Of a stretch of DNA of 64,000 bases, positions 15,946-25,369 are shown piece by piece (positions within the stretch are counted from its first letter, which is position 1; each line of letters opens with the position of its first letter). Source of the DNA: Lederbergia citrisecunda (lineage in GTDB: Bacteria; Bacillota; Bacilli; Bacillales; Bacillaceae_C); assembly GCF_018343695.1 (NCBI RefSeq), contig NZ_JAGYPJ010000001.1, positions 4,157,631-4,221,630 on the forward strand. Reading direction: 5' to 3'. The position numbers and the translations under genes were made by a program. The notes beneath the pieces were generated by a model, which worked only from the letters and a program-made list of their open reading frames with translations, searched no databases and was not told where the DNA came from.

Positions 15946-17706
15946 TTATTCAGTTATAGAAGGTTTTGCCCGTTTAATAAAGAACGCCAGCAGCAACGCA
16001 ACCCCAGCAATTCCTGTGGCAACAACAAAAGCATCATTAATCCCACTAATGGTTGCATGTTTTACTGCTTCACCGTATATCAAGGATGTTGCAAGGCTTT
16101 GCCCTTGATTAACCGGGATTCCAGCAATAGCTGAAAGCCCGTGTCCTAGTTCAGCAATTTTATTGGCTAAGTATGGATTTGTACTTGTGATTACATTCGA
16201 ATAGTTTGCAGTATGGTATGCACTTCTCGTCGTCATCACTGTTACAAGGAATGCAGTTCCAATGCTACCTGCAACCGTTCTTGCTGTATTGGAAGCGGAC
16301 GTACCATGCCCTGCTAGTTTGGTCGGAAGCTGATTCATTCCTTCAGTTGTTACTGTCATAGATAAAAAGGACATACCGAACATCCGCATCACATATAAAA
16401 GCATAATGAAACCATAAGATGTGGTAATCGATAATGTCGTGAATTGCCATGTTGTAATAACCGTTACTATAAGTCCGAAAACAGCTAGCCATCTGGCACC
16501 TATTTTATCAAAGAGCCAACCTGATATCGGCATCATGATAGCCATGACAATTGCACCGGGGAGCATTAATAAACCAGAATCCAACGCGGAAAAACCACGA
16601 ATATTTTGTAAATATATTGGCAGTAGGAGCATTGCAGCAAACATAGCCATATTGATGATCGCCCCAATAACGGTCGTCAATGCGAAAATATCATATTTGA
16701 AAACTCGTAGCTCCAGCATCGGTTCATCCGCCGTCAATTCTCGCCAAATAAAGGCAATTAAACCGATAACACCTATTATGAGGGTTACTAGTACAATGGT
16801 GCTGCCCCAACCATTATTCCCAGCTTCACTAAAGCCGTAAAGTAAAAATCCTAAGCCTATAGTGGAGAAAATAAAACCATATGTGTCAAATTTAGGTTTA
16901 GTAATTTCAGTAACATCAGCCATCCAGAAAAACGCCAATATTAAAGCGATAACCCCGAATGGGATTACGATATCAAATAGAATTCTCCAAGAATAATGAC
17001 CAATCAACCAGCCTGATAAAGTTGGGCCGATAGCAGGTGCAAATAGTATGGCAACTCCGAATAATCCCATCGCAGCGCCACGCTTTTCCTTAGGAAAAAT
17101 GGTTAAGAAGACGGTCATCAATAACGGCATGATGATTCCTGCACCTGCAGCCTGAACAACTCTCCCTAGCATGAGAATGGAAAAGGAGGTCGATATAGAG
17201 CAAATAACCGAACCAACTGTAAAAGCTGATACAGCTGAAAGAAATAACTTTCTTGTTCCGAGTCTCGCTATTAAAAAAGCGGTAATTGGTATAAATATTC
17301 CATTCGTAAGCATGTACCCCGTTGAAAGCCATTGTACAGTACTTGCGGAAATACTTAAGTCGTTCATGATATGAGGGATTGCTACATTTAGCAATGTTTG
17401 GTTCAAAATAGCAACGAAGGCTCCGAGCATCATTGCTGAAACTATTTTTCCGCGTTGATTTTCAAATCTGGCTGGATTTATAGTATCTTTTCCTTGTGGA
17501 ACAGTGTCTTTTTCATCAAGGTCACTTACGACAATAGACGTTGTCAATGCATCTTGGTCATCTGTTTCATCAATCTCTAATGCCGGAATGCTTTTTTGAG
17601 TGCTTGTAGCCTTCTTATCCGTTTTCCACAACATGAAATTAACTACAGTTAGCAGAAGAATGGAAAGAAGAATATAACCTGCGATGTATATGGACATGTT
17701 TATCAC
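15946..17706 (-). CDS. DHA2-family (EmrB-like) MFS drug efflux transporter with N-terminal extension
   Basis: The 586-residue protein exports drugs by proton antiport. The MFS core of about 14 membrane segments starts near residue 86 (GKIVSAMMLGAFVAILNQTLLNVAIPHIMNDL). Family motifs include WLSTGYML and GRVVQAAGAGIIMPLLMTV, the DHA2 motif C region. Before the core is an extra membrane helix (about 5-27) and an acidic linker of about 55 residues (ALEIDETDDQD...). EmrB proteins of about 500-515 residues normally lack this. The start codon lies directly against the stop of the adaptor gene (17707), so the pair is co-translated. Confidence 0.9.
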   Translation of the reverse strand: MINMSIYIAGYILLSILLLTVVNFMLWKTDKKATSTQKSIPALEIDETDDQDALTTSIVVSDLDEKDTVPQGKDTINPARFENQRGKIVSAMMLGAFVAILNQTLLNVAIPHIMNDLSISASTVQWLSTGYMLTNGIFIPITAFLIARLGTRKLFLSAVSAFTVGSVICSISTSFSILMLGRVVQAAGAGIIMPLLMTVFLTIFPKEKRGAAMGLFGVAILFAPAIGPTLSGWLIGHYSWRILFDIVIPFGVIALILAFFWMADVTEITKPKFDTYGFIFSTIGLGFLLYGFSEAGNNGWGSTIVLVTLIIGVIGLIAFIWRELTADEPMLELRVFKYDIFALTTVIGAIINMAMFAAMLLLPIYLQNIRGFSALDSGLLMLPGAIVMAIMMPISGWLFDKIGARWLAVFGLIVTVITTWQFTTLSITTSYGFIMLLYVMRMFGMSFLSMTVTTEGMNQLPTKLAGHGTSASNTARTVAGSIGTAFLVTVMTTRSAYHTANYSNVITSTNPYLANKIAELGHGLSAIAGIPVNQGQSLATSLIYGEAVKHATISGINDAFVVATGIAGVALLLAFFIKRAKPSITE

Positions 17707-18354
17707 CTACTTATGAATTCGCACAGTTACATTCATACCAGGAATTAATTTTTCCGCAAAACCTTCAATGTTTATTTTTACAGGAATGACTTGTGTTTGT
17801 TTCGTATAATTTCCTGATGCGTTGCTAGATGGCAAAAGTGAAAATGTACTGGCTGTTGCCAGTCCTATTTCCTCAACCGTACCGTATAAAGTCGTATTCG
17901 GATAAGCATCAACATAAATATCAACATCCTGGCCTACTTTTAAATCTCTTAGATTTGTTTCTTCGATGTTGGCTGTTACCCAAAGTTGATTTAAATCATA
18001 ACTAATAGCAAGAGGTGTTCCTGCACCAATGATAGTGTTTTTCACTGCATTCGTTTGAACGATTGTACCGTCTGTTGGAGCTTTAATATCCACTTCAATT
18101 GGACCTTGGTCTCCATTCATCACTACCTTTCCAAGATGATCGTCCTTACTAAAGGAATCACCTGTTTTTACTTTCCAACTAATTAATTGGCCACTCACTG
18201 GGGAAGCAATATTCACTTGCTGCCCGGCAATTTGAGCATTGTTCGTCGTTATATAGGTAGCTTTCTGATTATAGTAATAGTACCCAGCAAATCCTCCTCC
18301 AACTAGGATGATAAGTAAAATAACGTTTAAAAGAATCATTCGTTTTGCGTTCAT
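17707..18354 (-). CDS. HlyD/EmrA-family membrane-fusion adaptor of an efflux pump
   Basis: The 215-residue adaptor has a single N-terminal membrane anchor (about 6-27), a lipoyl/barrel-sandwich hybrid domain (NAQIAGQQVNIASPVSGQL and VDIKAPTDGTIV halves) and a beta-barrel end (TVRIHK). There is almost no coiled-coil hairpin, as in short Gram-positive EmrA homologues such as YhcQ-type adaptors. It is first in a two-gene operon with the MFS transporter. The upstream 150 bp holds an AT-rich region without a clear operator. Confidence 0.88.
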   Translation of the reverse strand: MNAKRMILLNVILLIILVGGGFAGYYYYNQKATYITTNNAQIAGQQVNIASPVSGQLISWKVKTGDSFSKDDHLGKVVMNGDQGPIEVDIKAPTDGTIVQTNAVKNTIIGAGTPLAISYDLNQLWVTANIEETNLRDLKVGQDVDIYVDAYPNTTLYGTVEEIGLATASTFSLLPSSNASGNYTKQTQVIPVKINIEGFAEKLIPGMNVTVRIHK

Positions 18355-18505
18355 GATGTGTATCCTCCCTGAACTGGCAGCCTATTGTTTTAGTATATTG
18401 AATATTTGTTCATGTATACTTAATAGCTAATCAATATCCTTTTTTGGCAGTATTGAAATTTCATTAAGTTTAGGATTCACTATTCACAACTTGTCCCGGT
18501 TTTCC

Positions 18506-18700
18506 TCAAGATAACCGAATAGTAATGGAACGACGATCATGAAGCGAGGTATGACTTTTTATAAGCCATTTCTGATCTATTCCACCTGATTTCTGTGCAA
18601 AAACTAGGTCATTTTCTCCATCATCATGAATGTAAATTATGTTTTCATATATGGTCGTGTCAACCCATGAGTAGAAGGAAGCATTTGCTATTTTGCCCAT
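18506..18700 (-). other. Unrecognised 64-codon frame; 18.36-18.77 kb otherwise shows nothing
   Basis: The frame encodes MGKIANASFYSW... with no usable Shine-Dalgarno before its ATG. Open codons continue a little upstream to a TGA. The peptide has ordinary amino acid composition (HDDGENDLVFAQKSGGIDQKW is protein-like), so it may be a remnant of a lost gene rather than noise. I do not recognise a family. The surrounding 415 bp between the adaptor gene and the XRE regulator show no other gene. Confidence 0.2.
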
Positions 18701-18769
18701 TTTTACTACATTTGCTATAGCTTCATCATTTTTTCAAATACGGGAGGATAACCTCTAGTATCTATTTTG

Positions 18770-19339
18770 TTAAAAGTTATGATAAGAAATGACAAAATGT
18801 AAAACTGTTAAGTCAGAAGTGGGGTTGGAATATGTATGCAGAAGATCCCCTTTAAAACGAATAGAATCATGCTCATTCAAGTGATGCATGTCACCGTCTA
18901 CATCTATCATTAGCTGACCCGACATCACTGTAACAAATTCTATAACACCTGGTTGGTGTGCTTCTGAGATATACTCACTATTCGGTTTTAGGTATCCTCT
19001 ATAAAGTTCAAATCCATTGGATCGAAACAGCGGTTCAGCGACAAATACTTCGTCTGAACTTTTCAATTGTAAACCGTCCTTTTTGCGTACAATGGAGACA
19101 TTGGATTCCATCGATAACAATGCAGATATCGATATTTTTAACCCATCTGCAATCTTCCAGATGACCGATAAAGTCGGGTTAGCTTCCCCTTGTTCAATTT
19201 TGATTAAGGTTAACTTACTTACGCCAATTTGTTTTGCAAAAGCTTCTATACTCATTCCTTTACTCATCCGATACTGCCGTAAATTAGCTCCAATTCGTTT
19301 ACCTATATCTCCATCTTCCCCAAAATGCTCGATATTCAT
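18770..19339 (-). CDS. XRE-family regulator with C-terminal cupin domain
   Basis: The 189-residue protein has a helix-turn-helix of the HTH_3 type at about 17-70 (SIEAFAKQIGVSKLTLIKIEQGEANPTLSVIWKIADGL read in parts) and a cupin_2 effector domain at about 110-185 (GVIEFVTVMSGQLMIDVDG, HLNEHDSIRFKGDLLHTYSN). Regulators of this build often lie divergent from azlCD and respond to amino-acid-like ligands. Here azlC starts about 150 bp away on the other strand. A perfect 16-bp palindrome lies between them. Confidence 0.9.
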   Translation of the reverse strand: MNIEHFGEDGDIGKRIGANLRQYRMSKGMSIEAFAKQIGVSKLTLIKIEQGEANPTLSVIWKIADGLKISISALLSMESNVSIVRKKDGLQLKSSDEVFVAEPLFRSNGFELYRGYLKPNSEYISEAHQPGVIEFVTVMSGQLMIDVDGDMHHLNEHDSIRFKGDLLHTYSNPTSDLTVLHFVISYHNF

Positions 19340-19362
19340 GATTTTCCTCCAAATTACATTTT

Positions 19363-19378
19363 GTATATTATAATATAC
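19363..19378. promoter_or_regulatory. Candidate operator, perfect palindrome between XRE regulator and azlCD
   Basis: GTATATTATAATATAC is a perfect 16-bp palindrome in the divergent intergenic region, 24 bp from the regulator start. A TATAAT lies within it, so binding there would block a promoter. Assignment to the adjacent regulator is inferred from position. Confidence 0.45.
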
Positions 19379-19486
19379 TGTTTTTATAAATAAAGTATAC
19401 TAAAACAGACTTTTATTTATTATAATATAATATTAGTAAACTTTATTATGCCGTTTCTTAGGTTTAAAGAGAAGGGGTTCAGAAAG

Positions 19487-20179
19487 GTGAAAGATTCAAT
19501 TAGTGTGGTAAAAACGGGTATAACAGAAGCGCTACCTTTAGCCATTGCCATTGGAGCGTATGGCTTATCATACGGGGTTCTCGCAAACCAAGCCCATTTA
19601 ACTTTGACGAGTACTGTAGCGATGTCCTTGCTTGTATTTTCGGGGTCCGTCCAATTAGTAACTGTTGCCATGTTGGTAGGTGGAGCAACAGTACCGAGCA
19701 TTTTTTTGACTACTTTATTATTAAATCTGCGAAATTTGCTATACGGAGCCGCTCTTGCGGAAGGTCTTTCTTCGGTTAAAAGGAAATGGAGATGGGTATT
19801 ATCATTTGGTGTATCAGATGAATCATTTGTTTTGGCGAGTACACGATTTAAGAAATATGGCCCCAATCCTGTTTATTTCGGGACCGTTATAGCGACATTC
19901 TATATCGCATGGATTCTATCTTCATATATTGGAGCGTTTATCGGCGGGCAATTTAATCCGATAAAATGGGGGTTAGACTTAGCGTTTCCGGTTACTTTTG
20001 CAGCGCTGATTATTCCTTCCCTAAAAGGAAGACCAATTATTGCTACAGCGCTCATGGCAGCAACGATTGTCTGTGGACTCGAATATTTTTTTCCAGGAAA
20101 TGAATTTACCATTATTATAGCGGGAATTGCATCCCCGCTAGTCGGCCTCTATTTAGGAAGGAGGAACAAGAATGCTTAA
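19487..20179 (+). CDS. azlC: Branched-chain amino acid export permease, AzlC
   Basis: The protein of about 230 residues is the large subunit of the AzlCD exporter, with family motifs LPLAIAIGAYGLSYGVLA, FSGSVQLVTVAML and LLNLRNLLYGAAL and about seven membrane segments. GTG 19487 is preferred because AAGGGG lies 9 nt before it and the protein then begins as homologues do. An upstream ATG (19448) has no ribosome site. In Bacillus subtilis loss of repression of azlCD gives azaleucine resistance by export. The stop overlaps azlD by 8 bp. Confidence 0.9.
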   Translation: MKDSISVVKTGITEALPLAIAIGAYGLSYGVLANQAHLTLTSTVAMSLLVFSGSVQLVTVAMLVGGATVPSIFLTTLLLNLRNLLYGAALAEGLSSVKRKWRWVLSFGVSDESFVLASTRFKKYGPNPVYFGTVIATFYIAWILSSYIGAFIGGQFNPIKWGLDLAFPVTFAALIIPSLKGRPIIATALMAATIVCGLEYFFPGNEFTIIIAGIASPLVGLYLGRRNKNA

Positions 20180-20483
20180 TTGGATTCTAATTGGTTTATT
20201 AGCTGTTTCTACCTTTTTATCAAGGATTATTGGCGTGAGTGTGATGGCCGGACGTGAAATGAATCCAACTTTGCGTTTATATTTTAGTTACGTTCCGATT
20301 GCAATTATGTCTGCTCTTATTGTGAAGCAAATTTTTATAACAACAAATGAGCAACTGGTCATTTCACTTCCCGTTCTAATAGCATGCCTTGCCGCTGCTG
20401 TTTCTATTAAACTAACAAAAGTGTTCCTTCCTTCGGTCGTGATTGGGGTTTTGTTTGGATTATTAGCGCGCTATTTGTTCTGA
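20172..20483 (+). CDS. azlD: Branched-chain amino acid export permease, small subunit AzlD
   Basis: The 103-residue protein has four membrane segments and the AzlD motif [15 protein letters not shown]. It overlaps azlC by 8 bp, and GGAAGGAGG lies before the start. The last 21 bp overlap the 3' end of pxpA on the opposite strand, leaving no room for a separate terminator. Confidence 0.9.
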   Translation: MLNWILIGLLAVSTFLSRIIGVSVMAGREMNPTLRLYFSYVPIAIMSALIVKQIFITTNEQLVISLPVLIACLAAAVSIKLTKVFLPSVVIGVLFGLLARYLF

Positions 20484-21230
20484 ATTTATAAAAATGCTCT
20501 TATTAGCAAAAACCTCATGGATTTTTTGAGCAAATGTCAAAGCGTTTGCTCCATCTCCATGAATACAAATGGTATCTGCCTTGATACTAATGTCATTTCC
20601 AGCTACGGAAGTAACCTTTTGTTCCTTTACCATTTTGACGACTTGCGAAATGGCGTCATCAGTATTTGCAATAAGGGCGTTCAACTGAGATCTTGGGGTA
20701 AGAATGCCATCAGGTTGGTAGGTACGATCGGCGAACACCTCGTTTGCGGTCGCAAGTCCTATTTTTTGCCCAGCTTTGATTAGCTCACTGTCGGCTAATC
20801 CATATAATAGTAGTTGAGGATCAAAATGATAAACTGCTTCAGCTATTGCTGTGGCTAGTTTTTCATTAACAGCTGCCATATTGTATAAGGCTCCATGTGG
20901 TTTAACATGATGTAAATAACCGCCTTGTGCTTTTATAAAAGCGTTTAAAGCTCCTACTTGATACAGCACGATTTCATATGTTTCTTGCGGAGATATTGAC
21001 ATATTCCTTCTGCCAAATCCTTGAAGATCGGGAAACCCTGGATGGGCTCCGATACTCACTCGGTACTCTAGCGCTAGTTTAACCGTCTTATTCATTGTTG
21101 CAGGATCCCCTGCATGAAAACCGCAAGCAATATTTGCTGATGAAATATAGCGCATGATTTCTTCGTCATATCCTAAAGTGTAATTGCCAAAACTTTCGCC
21201 CATATCGCAATTCAAATCTACTTTATACAT
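20463..21230 (-). CDS. pxpA: 5-oxoprolinase subunit A (LamB/YcsF family)
   Basis: The 255-residue PxpA works with PxpB and PxpC to hydrolyse 5-oxoproline to glutamate at the cost of ATP, clearing a spontaneous damage product of glutamine. Visible motifs are [33 protein letters not shown] and VKPHGALYN, which hold the metal and catalytic residues. It is the last gene of a pxpB-pxpC-pxpA set. Its start overlaps the pxpC stop by 8 bp. Confidence 0.93.
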   Translation of the reverse strand: MYKVDLNCDMGESFGNYTLGYDEEIMRYISSANIACGFHAGDPATMNKTVKLALEYRVSIGAHPGFPDLQGFGRRNMSISPQETYEIVLYQVGALNAFIKAQGGYLHHVKPHGALYNMAAVNEKLATAIAEAVYHFDPQLLLYGLADSELIKAGQKIGLATANEVFADRTYQPDGILTPRSQLNALIANTDDAISQVVKMVKEQKVTSVAGNDISIKADTICIHGDGANALTFAQKIHEVFANKSIFINSEQIAR

Positions 21231-22182
21231 GTTGAAAATTCCTCCATTTTATTAGACAAGCGGCTTTTATTATCGCTAGGTCTTTTTGTTGTGCCAATAA
21301 AAGTTGTTGTGCTTCTTTTAATGAAATTTCTTTAAAGTGAATATGTTCTCCTGGACGGATTTGACTTAATCTTGGTAGATCGCTGCTTATTATTTCACCA
21401 ATTTTCGGATAACCTCCTGTCGGCTGTCGGTCTGCCATTAAAATAATCGGCTCCCCGTTTGGCGGTACTTGAATCGAGCCATAGGTTGTTCCTTCTGTAA
21501 TAAGCTCAAAGTTTTCTTTTGTACTTAGCTTGGGACCTGCTAAACGATAACCCATACGATCAGAATTTGGGCTAACGATAAAATTGGATTCCAAAAATGC
21601 TTGCTTTGCTTCGGTTGTAAATAAATCATATTGCCTGCCTTTTACGAATCGAATAGGGGGCTGTTTATCGTGTATATAGGTTCCGAACTTAAATGATAAG
21701 CCCCATGAAAACCGTTTGAAGGAGTATGACTGATTGATAGGAATAACATCTCCCGTTTGTAAAGGTCGTCCCATTTTAGCTCTAGCGTTCGTGCTTTTAC
21801 TTCCAAGTATGTCTAGGAGAGAAAATCCGTCTTTAACCCCTAAATATGTTCTAACTCCAGTTTGAGCTCTTCCAAATGTAACGATATCACCTTTACTCAC
21901 GTGTATAGGCTTTCTAGGTTCAATTGCTTTTCCGTTTAGTTTTGGCGACATGTTTGCACCAAAAAACGCAATGATTGTATTCTCATCAAATCGGATTGTG
22001 GGTCCGACGAGAGTCATTTCTAAAACAGCTTCATTTTCGTAGTTGCCGAGGAGGATGTTTACAAGACGCGCTGCCACCCGATCCATTGCTCCTCCAACAG
22101 GAACGCCGTAAGCTTGCCATCCATTTCGACCAAGATCCTGAATAGTCGTAAAAGCCCCGTTTTTTATGATTTTAAGAGCCAT
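21223..22182 (-). CDS. pxpC: 5-oxoprolinase subunit C (biotin-dependent carboxyltransferase family, KipA-like)
   Basis: The protein of about 319 residues starts [19 protein letters not shown], the usual opening of PxpC/KipA. This start has GGAG 6-7 nt upstream inside the end of pxpB, and is chosen over a start 45 bp earlier. Motifs [18 protein letters not shown] and the C-terminal [20 protein letters not shown] fit the family. It is the second gene of the operon. Confidence 0.92.
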   Translation of the reverse strand: MALKIIKNGAFTTIQDLGRNGWQAYGVPVGGAMDRVAARLVNILLGNYENEAVLEMTLVGPTIRFDENTIIAFFGANMSPKLNGKAIEPRKPIHVSKGDIVTFGRAQTGVRTYLGVKDGFSLLDILGSKSTNARAKMGRPLQTGDVIPINQSYSFKRFSWGLSFKFGTYIHDKQPPIRFVKGRQYDLFTTEAKQAFLESNFIVSPNSDRMGYRLAGPKLSTKENFELITEGTTYGSIQVPPNGEPIILMADRQPTGGYPKIGEIISSDLPRLSQIRPGEHIHFKEISLKEAQQLLLAQQKDLAIIKAACLIKWRNFQHV

Positions 22183-22876
22183 TATTGTCCTCCAGCGCAT
22201 CAAATTCTTGTTTGCAGATAGGGACAAAGCGGACTTCGTCTCCTGGTAAAAGTAAGGATGGTGATGTGGTGTTCGGATTGAAAAGTTCTACTGGAGTTCT
22301 ACCGATTATTTGCCAGCCTCCAGGGCTTTCAAAAGGATAGACGCCAGTTTGTTTTCCTGCGATTCCAACTGCCCCTTTTGGAACTTTCAATCTTGGTGAA
22401 GTTCGACGTGGAGTTGCTATTTTTTCGTTCATGCCACCTAGAAAAGGAAAACCTGGAGCAAAGCCTAAAAAATATACATGGTATAACGTCTTGCTGTGAA
22501 TGTTGATCACATCATTTTTAGTCAATCCATTATGAGAGGCGACGTAATTTAAATCCATAGCATAACCATCCTCATAACAAACGGGTATATCGACGATTTT
22601 TGCTTTTTGCTTTTTATATGTAGACAGATTGTAAACTCTCTGTTCAAGTTCCTTTTTTACAGTTTCATAGGGAAAGTCAGTACCTACAGAAGCTGGTTCA
22701 TAAAATATCGTCAATGTCGTATAGGCAGGAACGGCTTCTATAAAACCCGGAAATGGTTGTTTCATTATTGTTTTTTTCATTTCCAAGATTGTATGATTTG
22801 TTTCCAAATTAATTTTTTCTCCAAATTCAATGACAATGGCGCTATCACCAAGTGGAGAATAAGAAATATGTTTCAT
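22172..22876 (-). CDS. pxpB: 5-oxoprolinase subunit B (KipI-like allophanate hydrolase subunit 1 family)
   Basis: The 234-residue protein has the family motifs YSPLGDSAIVIEFGE at the N-terminus and FLGFAPGFPFLGG, RLKVPKGAVGIAG and TGVYPFESPGGWQIIGRTP in the C-terminal cyclophilin-like domain. Homologous KipI inhibits the sporulation kinase KinA, but with pxpC and pxpA in one operon the 5-oxoprolinase role is far more likely. AAGGTGG lies before the ATG. It heads the operon. Confidence 0.92.
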   Translation of the reverse strand: MKHISYSPLGDSAIVIEFGEKINLETNHTILEMKKTIMKQPFPGFIEAVPAYTTLTIFYEPASVGTDFPYETVKKELEQRVYNLSTYKKQKAKIVDIPVCYEDGYAMDLNYVASHNGLTKNDVINIHSKTLYHVYFLGFAPGFPFLGGMNEKIATPRRTSPRLKVPKGAVGIAGKQTGVYPFESPGGWQIIGRTPVELFNPNTTSPSLLLPGDEVRFVPICKQEFDALEDNNGS

Positions 22877-22898
22877 TATTGAACACCCACCTTAGATC

Positions 22899-23071
22899 AT
22901 TGCATGATTTCCAGAATAATAGCAGGACTTCGGGATTGGATTGCCGAATTTTATGTACTAATTGCGGAATGTTTAAGTTAATTGCAGAGATTTAAAATAA
23001 ATTGCACGACTTTGAAAGTTTAATCACACGACCATCAAAAATGCACAACTTCCTAATTTAATGTACAACTC
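22899..23071. repeat. Degenerate tandem array, ~20-bp unit, about 9 copies (divergent gap)
   Basis: Units of 18-22 bp follow the pattern ATTGCACGACTTTNAAA, for example ATTGCATGATTTCCAGAATA, ATTGCGGAATGTTTAAGTTA and ATTGCACGACTTTGAAAG. About nine units fill the gap between pxpB and the hydrolase gene. No gene is seen within it. Promoters for both flanking genes must lie in or beside it. Confidence 0.7.
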
Positions 23072-23136
23072 TTAAAGAAAGTCTTTCATTTCGATGGTAC
23101 CATTCATGTAAAGTCTATCACAAGGAGATGATTCGG

Positions 23137-24042
23137 ATGACAATAGAAACACGTCGGGAGGAACTATACAATTTGCTTGGCAATCTCCCTTCGCGATCTA
23201 AACCAATTTCGTCAAAAAAACTAAAGGAAGATCCGTTGCCACATTACATATTAGAAGAATGGCTTCTTGATTTAAACGGAGAGGAGCCAGTTCCAGCTTA
23301 TTTCGTGAGACCAAAAACAGGGGAAGGCCCGTTTCCTACCATCATATTCAATCATTCACACGGTGGTTTTTATGAACTAGGGAAGGACGAACTCATTAAA
23401 GGGAATGTTTACTTGCAAAATCCCCCATATGCGGAAGAGTTAACAAAGATGGGATATGCTGTCCTTAGCATCGATGCATGGGGATTCGGGCAAAGAAGAG
23501 GGAGGACGGAAGGCGAAATATTTAAGGAAATGCTTTGGAAAGGTCAAGTAATGTGGGGAAAAATGGTTTTTGATAGTTTGCGTGCGGTAGACTACTGTGT
23601 ATCTCGTCCTGATGTTGATAAAAATAGAATTGGTACTATGGGGATTTCGATGGGAAGTACAATGTCCTGGTGGCTTGCAGCACTTGATCCCAGAATAAAA
23701 GTATGTATAGATCTTTGTGGTTTATGTGATTTCCAGTCATTAATAGAAAGCCGCGGGCTTGAAGGCCATGGAATCTATTATTATGTCCCGAATTTGCTCA
23801 ATCATTTTACAACATCAGAGATCAATGCATTGATAGCACCGCGTCCTCATTTAAGTCTTGCTGGAACCTATGACCGATTAACTCCGGAAAGAGGACTTGA
23901 TATTATCGATGAGAATTTGAAAATCGTTTATGAGGAATATGGTAATCCTGAAGCTTGGAGGCTACTTCGTTATAATATTGGACACTTCGAAACAGCGGAT
24001 ATGAGGTATGAGGTGAAGGAGTTTTTGAGAAAGTGGTTGTAA
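23137..24042 (+). CDS. Alpha/beta hydrolase (dienelactone hydrolase/acetyl-xylan-esterase-like)
   Basis: The 301-residue cytosolic esterase-type protein carries the oxyanion-side motif FNHSHGG, the nucleophile elbow GISMGS with its serine, the acid Asp in AGTYDRLTP and His in NIGHFETAD, a complete triad. ATG 23137 is preferred because AAGGAG lies 9 nt upstream; the earlier ATG at 23128 directly follows that site. Substrate is unknown. It is monocistronic between two repeat arrays. Confidence 0.85.
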   Translation: MTIETRREELYNLLGNLPSRSKPISSKKLKEDPLPHYILEEWLLDLNGEEPVPAYFVRPKTGEGPFPTIIFNHSHGGFYELGKDELIKGNVYLQNPPYAEELTKMGYAVLSIDAWGFGQRRGRTEGEIFKEMLWKGQVMWGKMVFDSLRAVDYCVSRPDVDKNRIGTMGISMGSTMSWWLAALDPRIKVCIDLCGLCDFQSLIESRGLEGHGIYYYVPNLLNHFTTSEINALIAPRPHLSLAGTYDRLTPERGLDIIDENLKIVYEEYGNPEAWRLLRYNIGHFETADMRYEVKEFLRKWL

Positions 24043-24077
24043 ATATATTCACCCCTCGTCCATTTAAAATTGTAGTT

Positions 24078-24370
24078 ATTGTCCGAATGAATTGTTCATC
24101 GTGCCCTTGGACGTAAAAAAAATGAGCAGGAGGGTCACGACGAAAGATTCCCTTGCCTTTGGAAGAAAAAAATGAGCCAGAAAGTCAAAATGAACTGTTC
24201 ATCGTGATTTCGGACGTGAAAAATAAGTCTGTTTGTCTCGATAAAAGGCCCAAGCGTTAAAGTGCTTATGATCGTGCAAAAACCATAGTCACTGTCCGAT
24301 TGGAACGTTCAAAAGTACCCATAATCAAGTAAAAAACCCATTTGCTGTCCAAATGAAGCGTCTCAAAAAG
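24078..24370. repeat. Degenerate tandem array, ~51-bp unit (convergent gap hydrolase/uppP)
   Basis: Units beginning GTC-N-GAATGAA recur every 50-59 bp, followed by a TTCATCGTG and a GGACGTAAAAA segment. The clearest are at about 24091, 24144, 24194, 24245 and 24304. Similarity is about 50-70% by eye. The sequence is unlike the array at 12.4 kb, but the unit length is nearly equal. Confidence 0.6.
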
Positions 24371-24371
24371 A

Positions 24372-24399
24372 AAAACCGTGCCACCCTTGGCCCGGTTTT
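24372..24399. terminator. Bidirectional terminator of uppP
   Basis: The stem AAAACCGTGCCA / TGGCCCGGTTTT has T-rich tails on both strands and lies 5 bp beyond the uppP stop. Confidence 0.75.
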
Positions 24400-24403
24400 C
24401 TTA

Positions 24404-25258
24404 TCACATCACGCTAAAATAAACAATTCCCAAAACAACAGCTAGTACAATTCGATAAATCGCAAAAGGTAGTAATTTAATTCGGCTGATTAAGGCTAAG
24501 AAGAATCGAATTGAAATCCATGCAAAGACAAATGCACTGACAAAACCAACAATAAAGAATGGAATGACATCAGCTGTCATGAAGTCTAGTTTTTTAACTA
24601 GCGAAACTGCACTTGCTCCAAACATAATCGGCACAGCCATAATAAATGTAAAGTCTGCCGCTGCACGGTGTTTGAGTCCCATTAGTACTCCACCGGAAAT
24701 GGTTGCACCTGAACGGGAGAAGCCGGGCCATAATGCAATACATTGGAACAGGCCAATTAAAAAGGCTTGTTTGTATGTAATTTCATCTAAAGATGCACCT
24801 TCATAATGATTTGATTGCTTCGACTTCCAGTCAGCTAGTATCATTAAAAAGGAACCTGCTATAAGTGCAAGCAATACCGTTTCAATTCTAAATAAGTACT
24901 TGTCGATGAAATCTTCAAAAGCAAATCCAAATACAACCGCAGGCAGTAGGCCAACAATCACATGAGTCAGTTTTAAACGTGATTCAGATGGCGACTTTTT
25001 CGCTGCACCGCCAACGTTAATCCCTACCAAACTCCAAAGGCGAGACCAAAATACAATGACAACCGCCATGATGGAACCGAGTTGAATTACGACCTTAAAA
25101 GTGTTGGCAACCTCAGGAGAACCAAGTATTTCTGCTGATTTTAACAGCATATCATCGACTATGATCATATGCCCTGTTGAAGAAACAGGAGCAAATTCTG
25201 TCAAACCTTCTACTAAACCAAGTATTAGCGCTACGATAATATCCCAAACTGTCATCAT
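24404..25258 (-). CDS. uppP: Undecaprenyl-diphosphatase UppP/BacA
   Basis: The 284-residue integral membrane phosphatase recycles undecaprenyl pyrophosphate to the monophosphate carrier used for peptidoglycan and teichoic acid. Both signature regions are intact: LVEGLTEFAPVSSTGHMII (Glu-rich region 1) and WPGFSRSGATISGG (PGxSRSGAT with the catalytic Arg). Seven to eight membrane segments are predicted and the length is normal. Overexpression of homologues gives bacitracin resistance. It is monocistronic with its own terminator. Confidence 0.95.
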   Translation of the reverse strand: MMTVWDIIVALILGLVEGLTEFAPVSSTGHMIIVDDMLLKSAEILGSPEVANTFKVVIQLGSIMAVVIVFWSRLWSLVGINVGGAAKKSPSESRLKLTHVIVGLLPAVVFGFAFEDFIDKYLFRIETVLLALIAGSFLMILADWKSKQSNHYEGASLDEITYKQAFLIGLFQCIALWPGFSRSGATISGGVLMGLKHRAAADFTFIMAVPIMFGASAVSLVKKLDFMTADVIPFFIVGFVSAFVFAWISIRFFLALISRIKLLPFAIYRIVLAVVLGIVYFSVM

Positions 25259-25369
25259 TCAATCCTCACTTTCGCTACATTTCATAAGTTTACATTTTTT
25301 TAGAATAAAAGAAAAGGCGATACTTGTTTTTAAGGAGTAAAGAAAGTATTAATTTTTGTTAATTTCTAG

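Noticed and set aside
22172..22876. KipI sporulation inhibitor rather than PxpB
   Set aside because: The operon contains the full pxpB-pxpC-pxpA set and no kipR, so the 5-oxoprolinase role is more likely.
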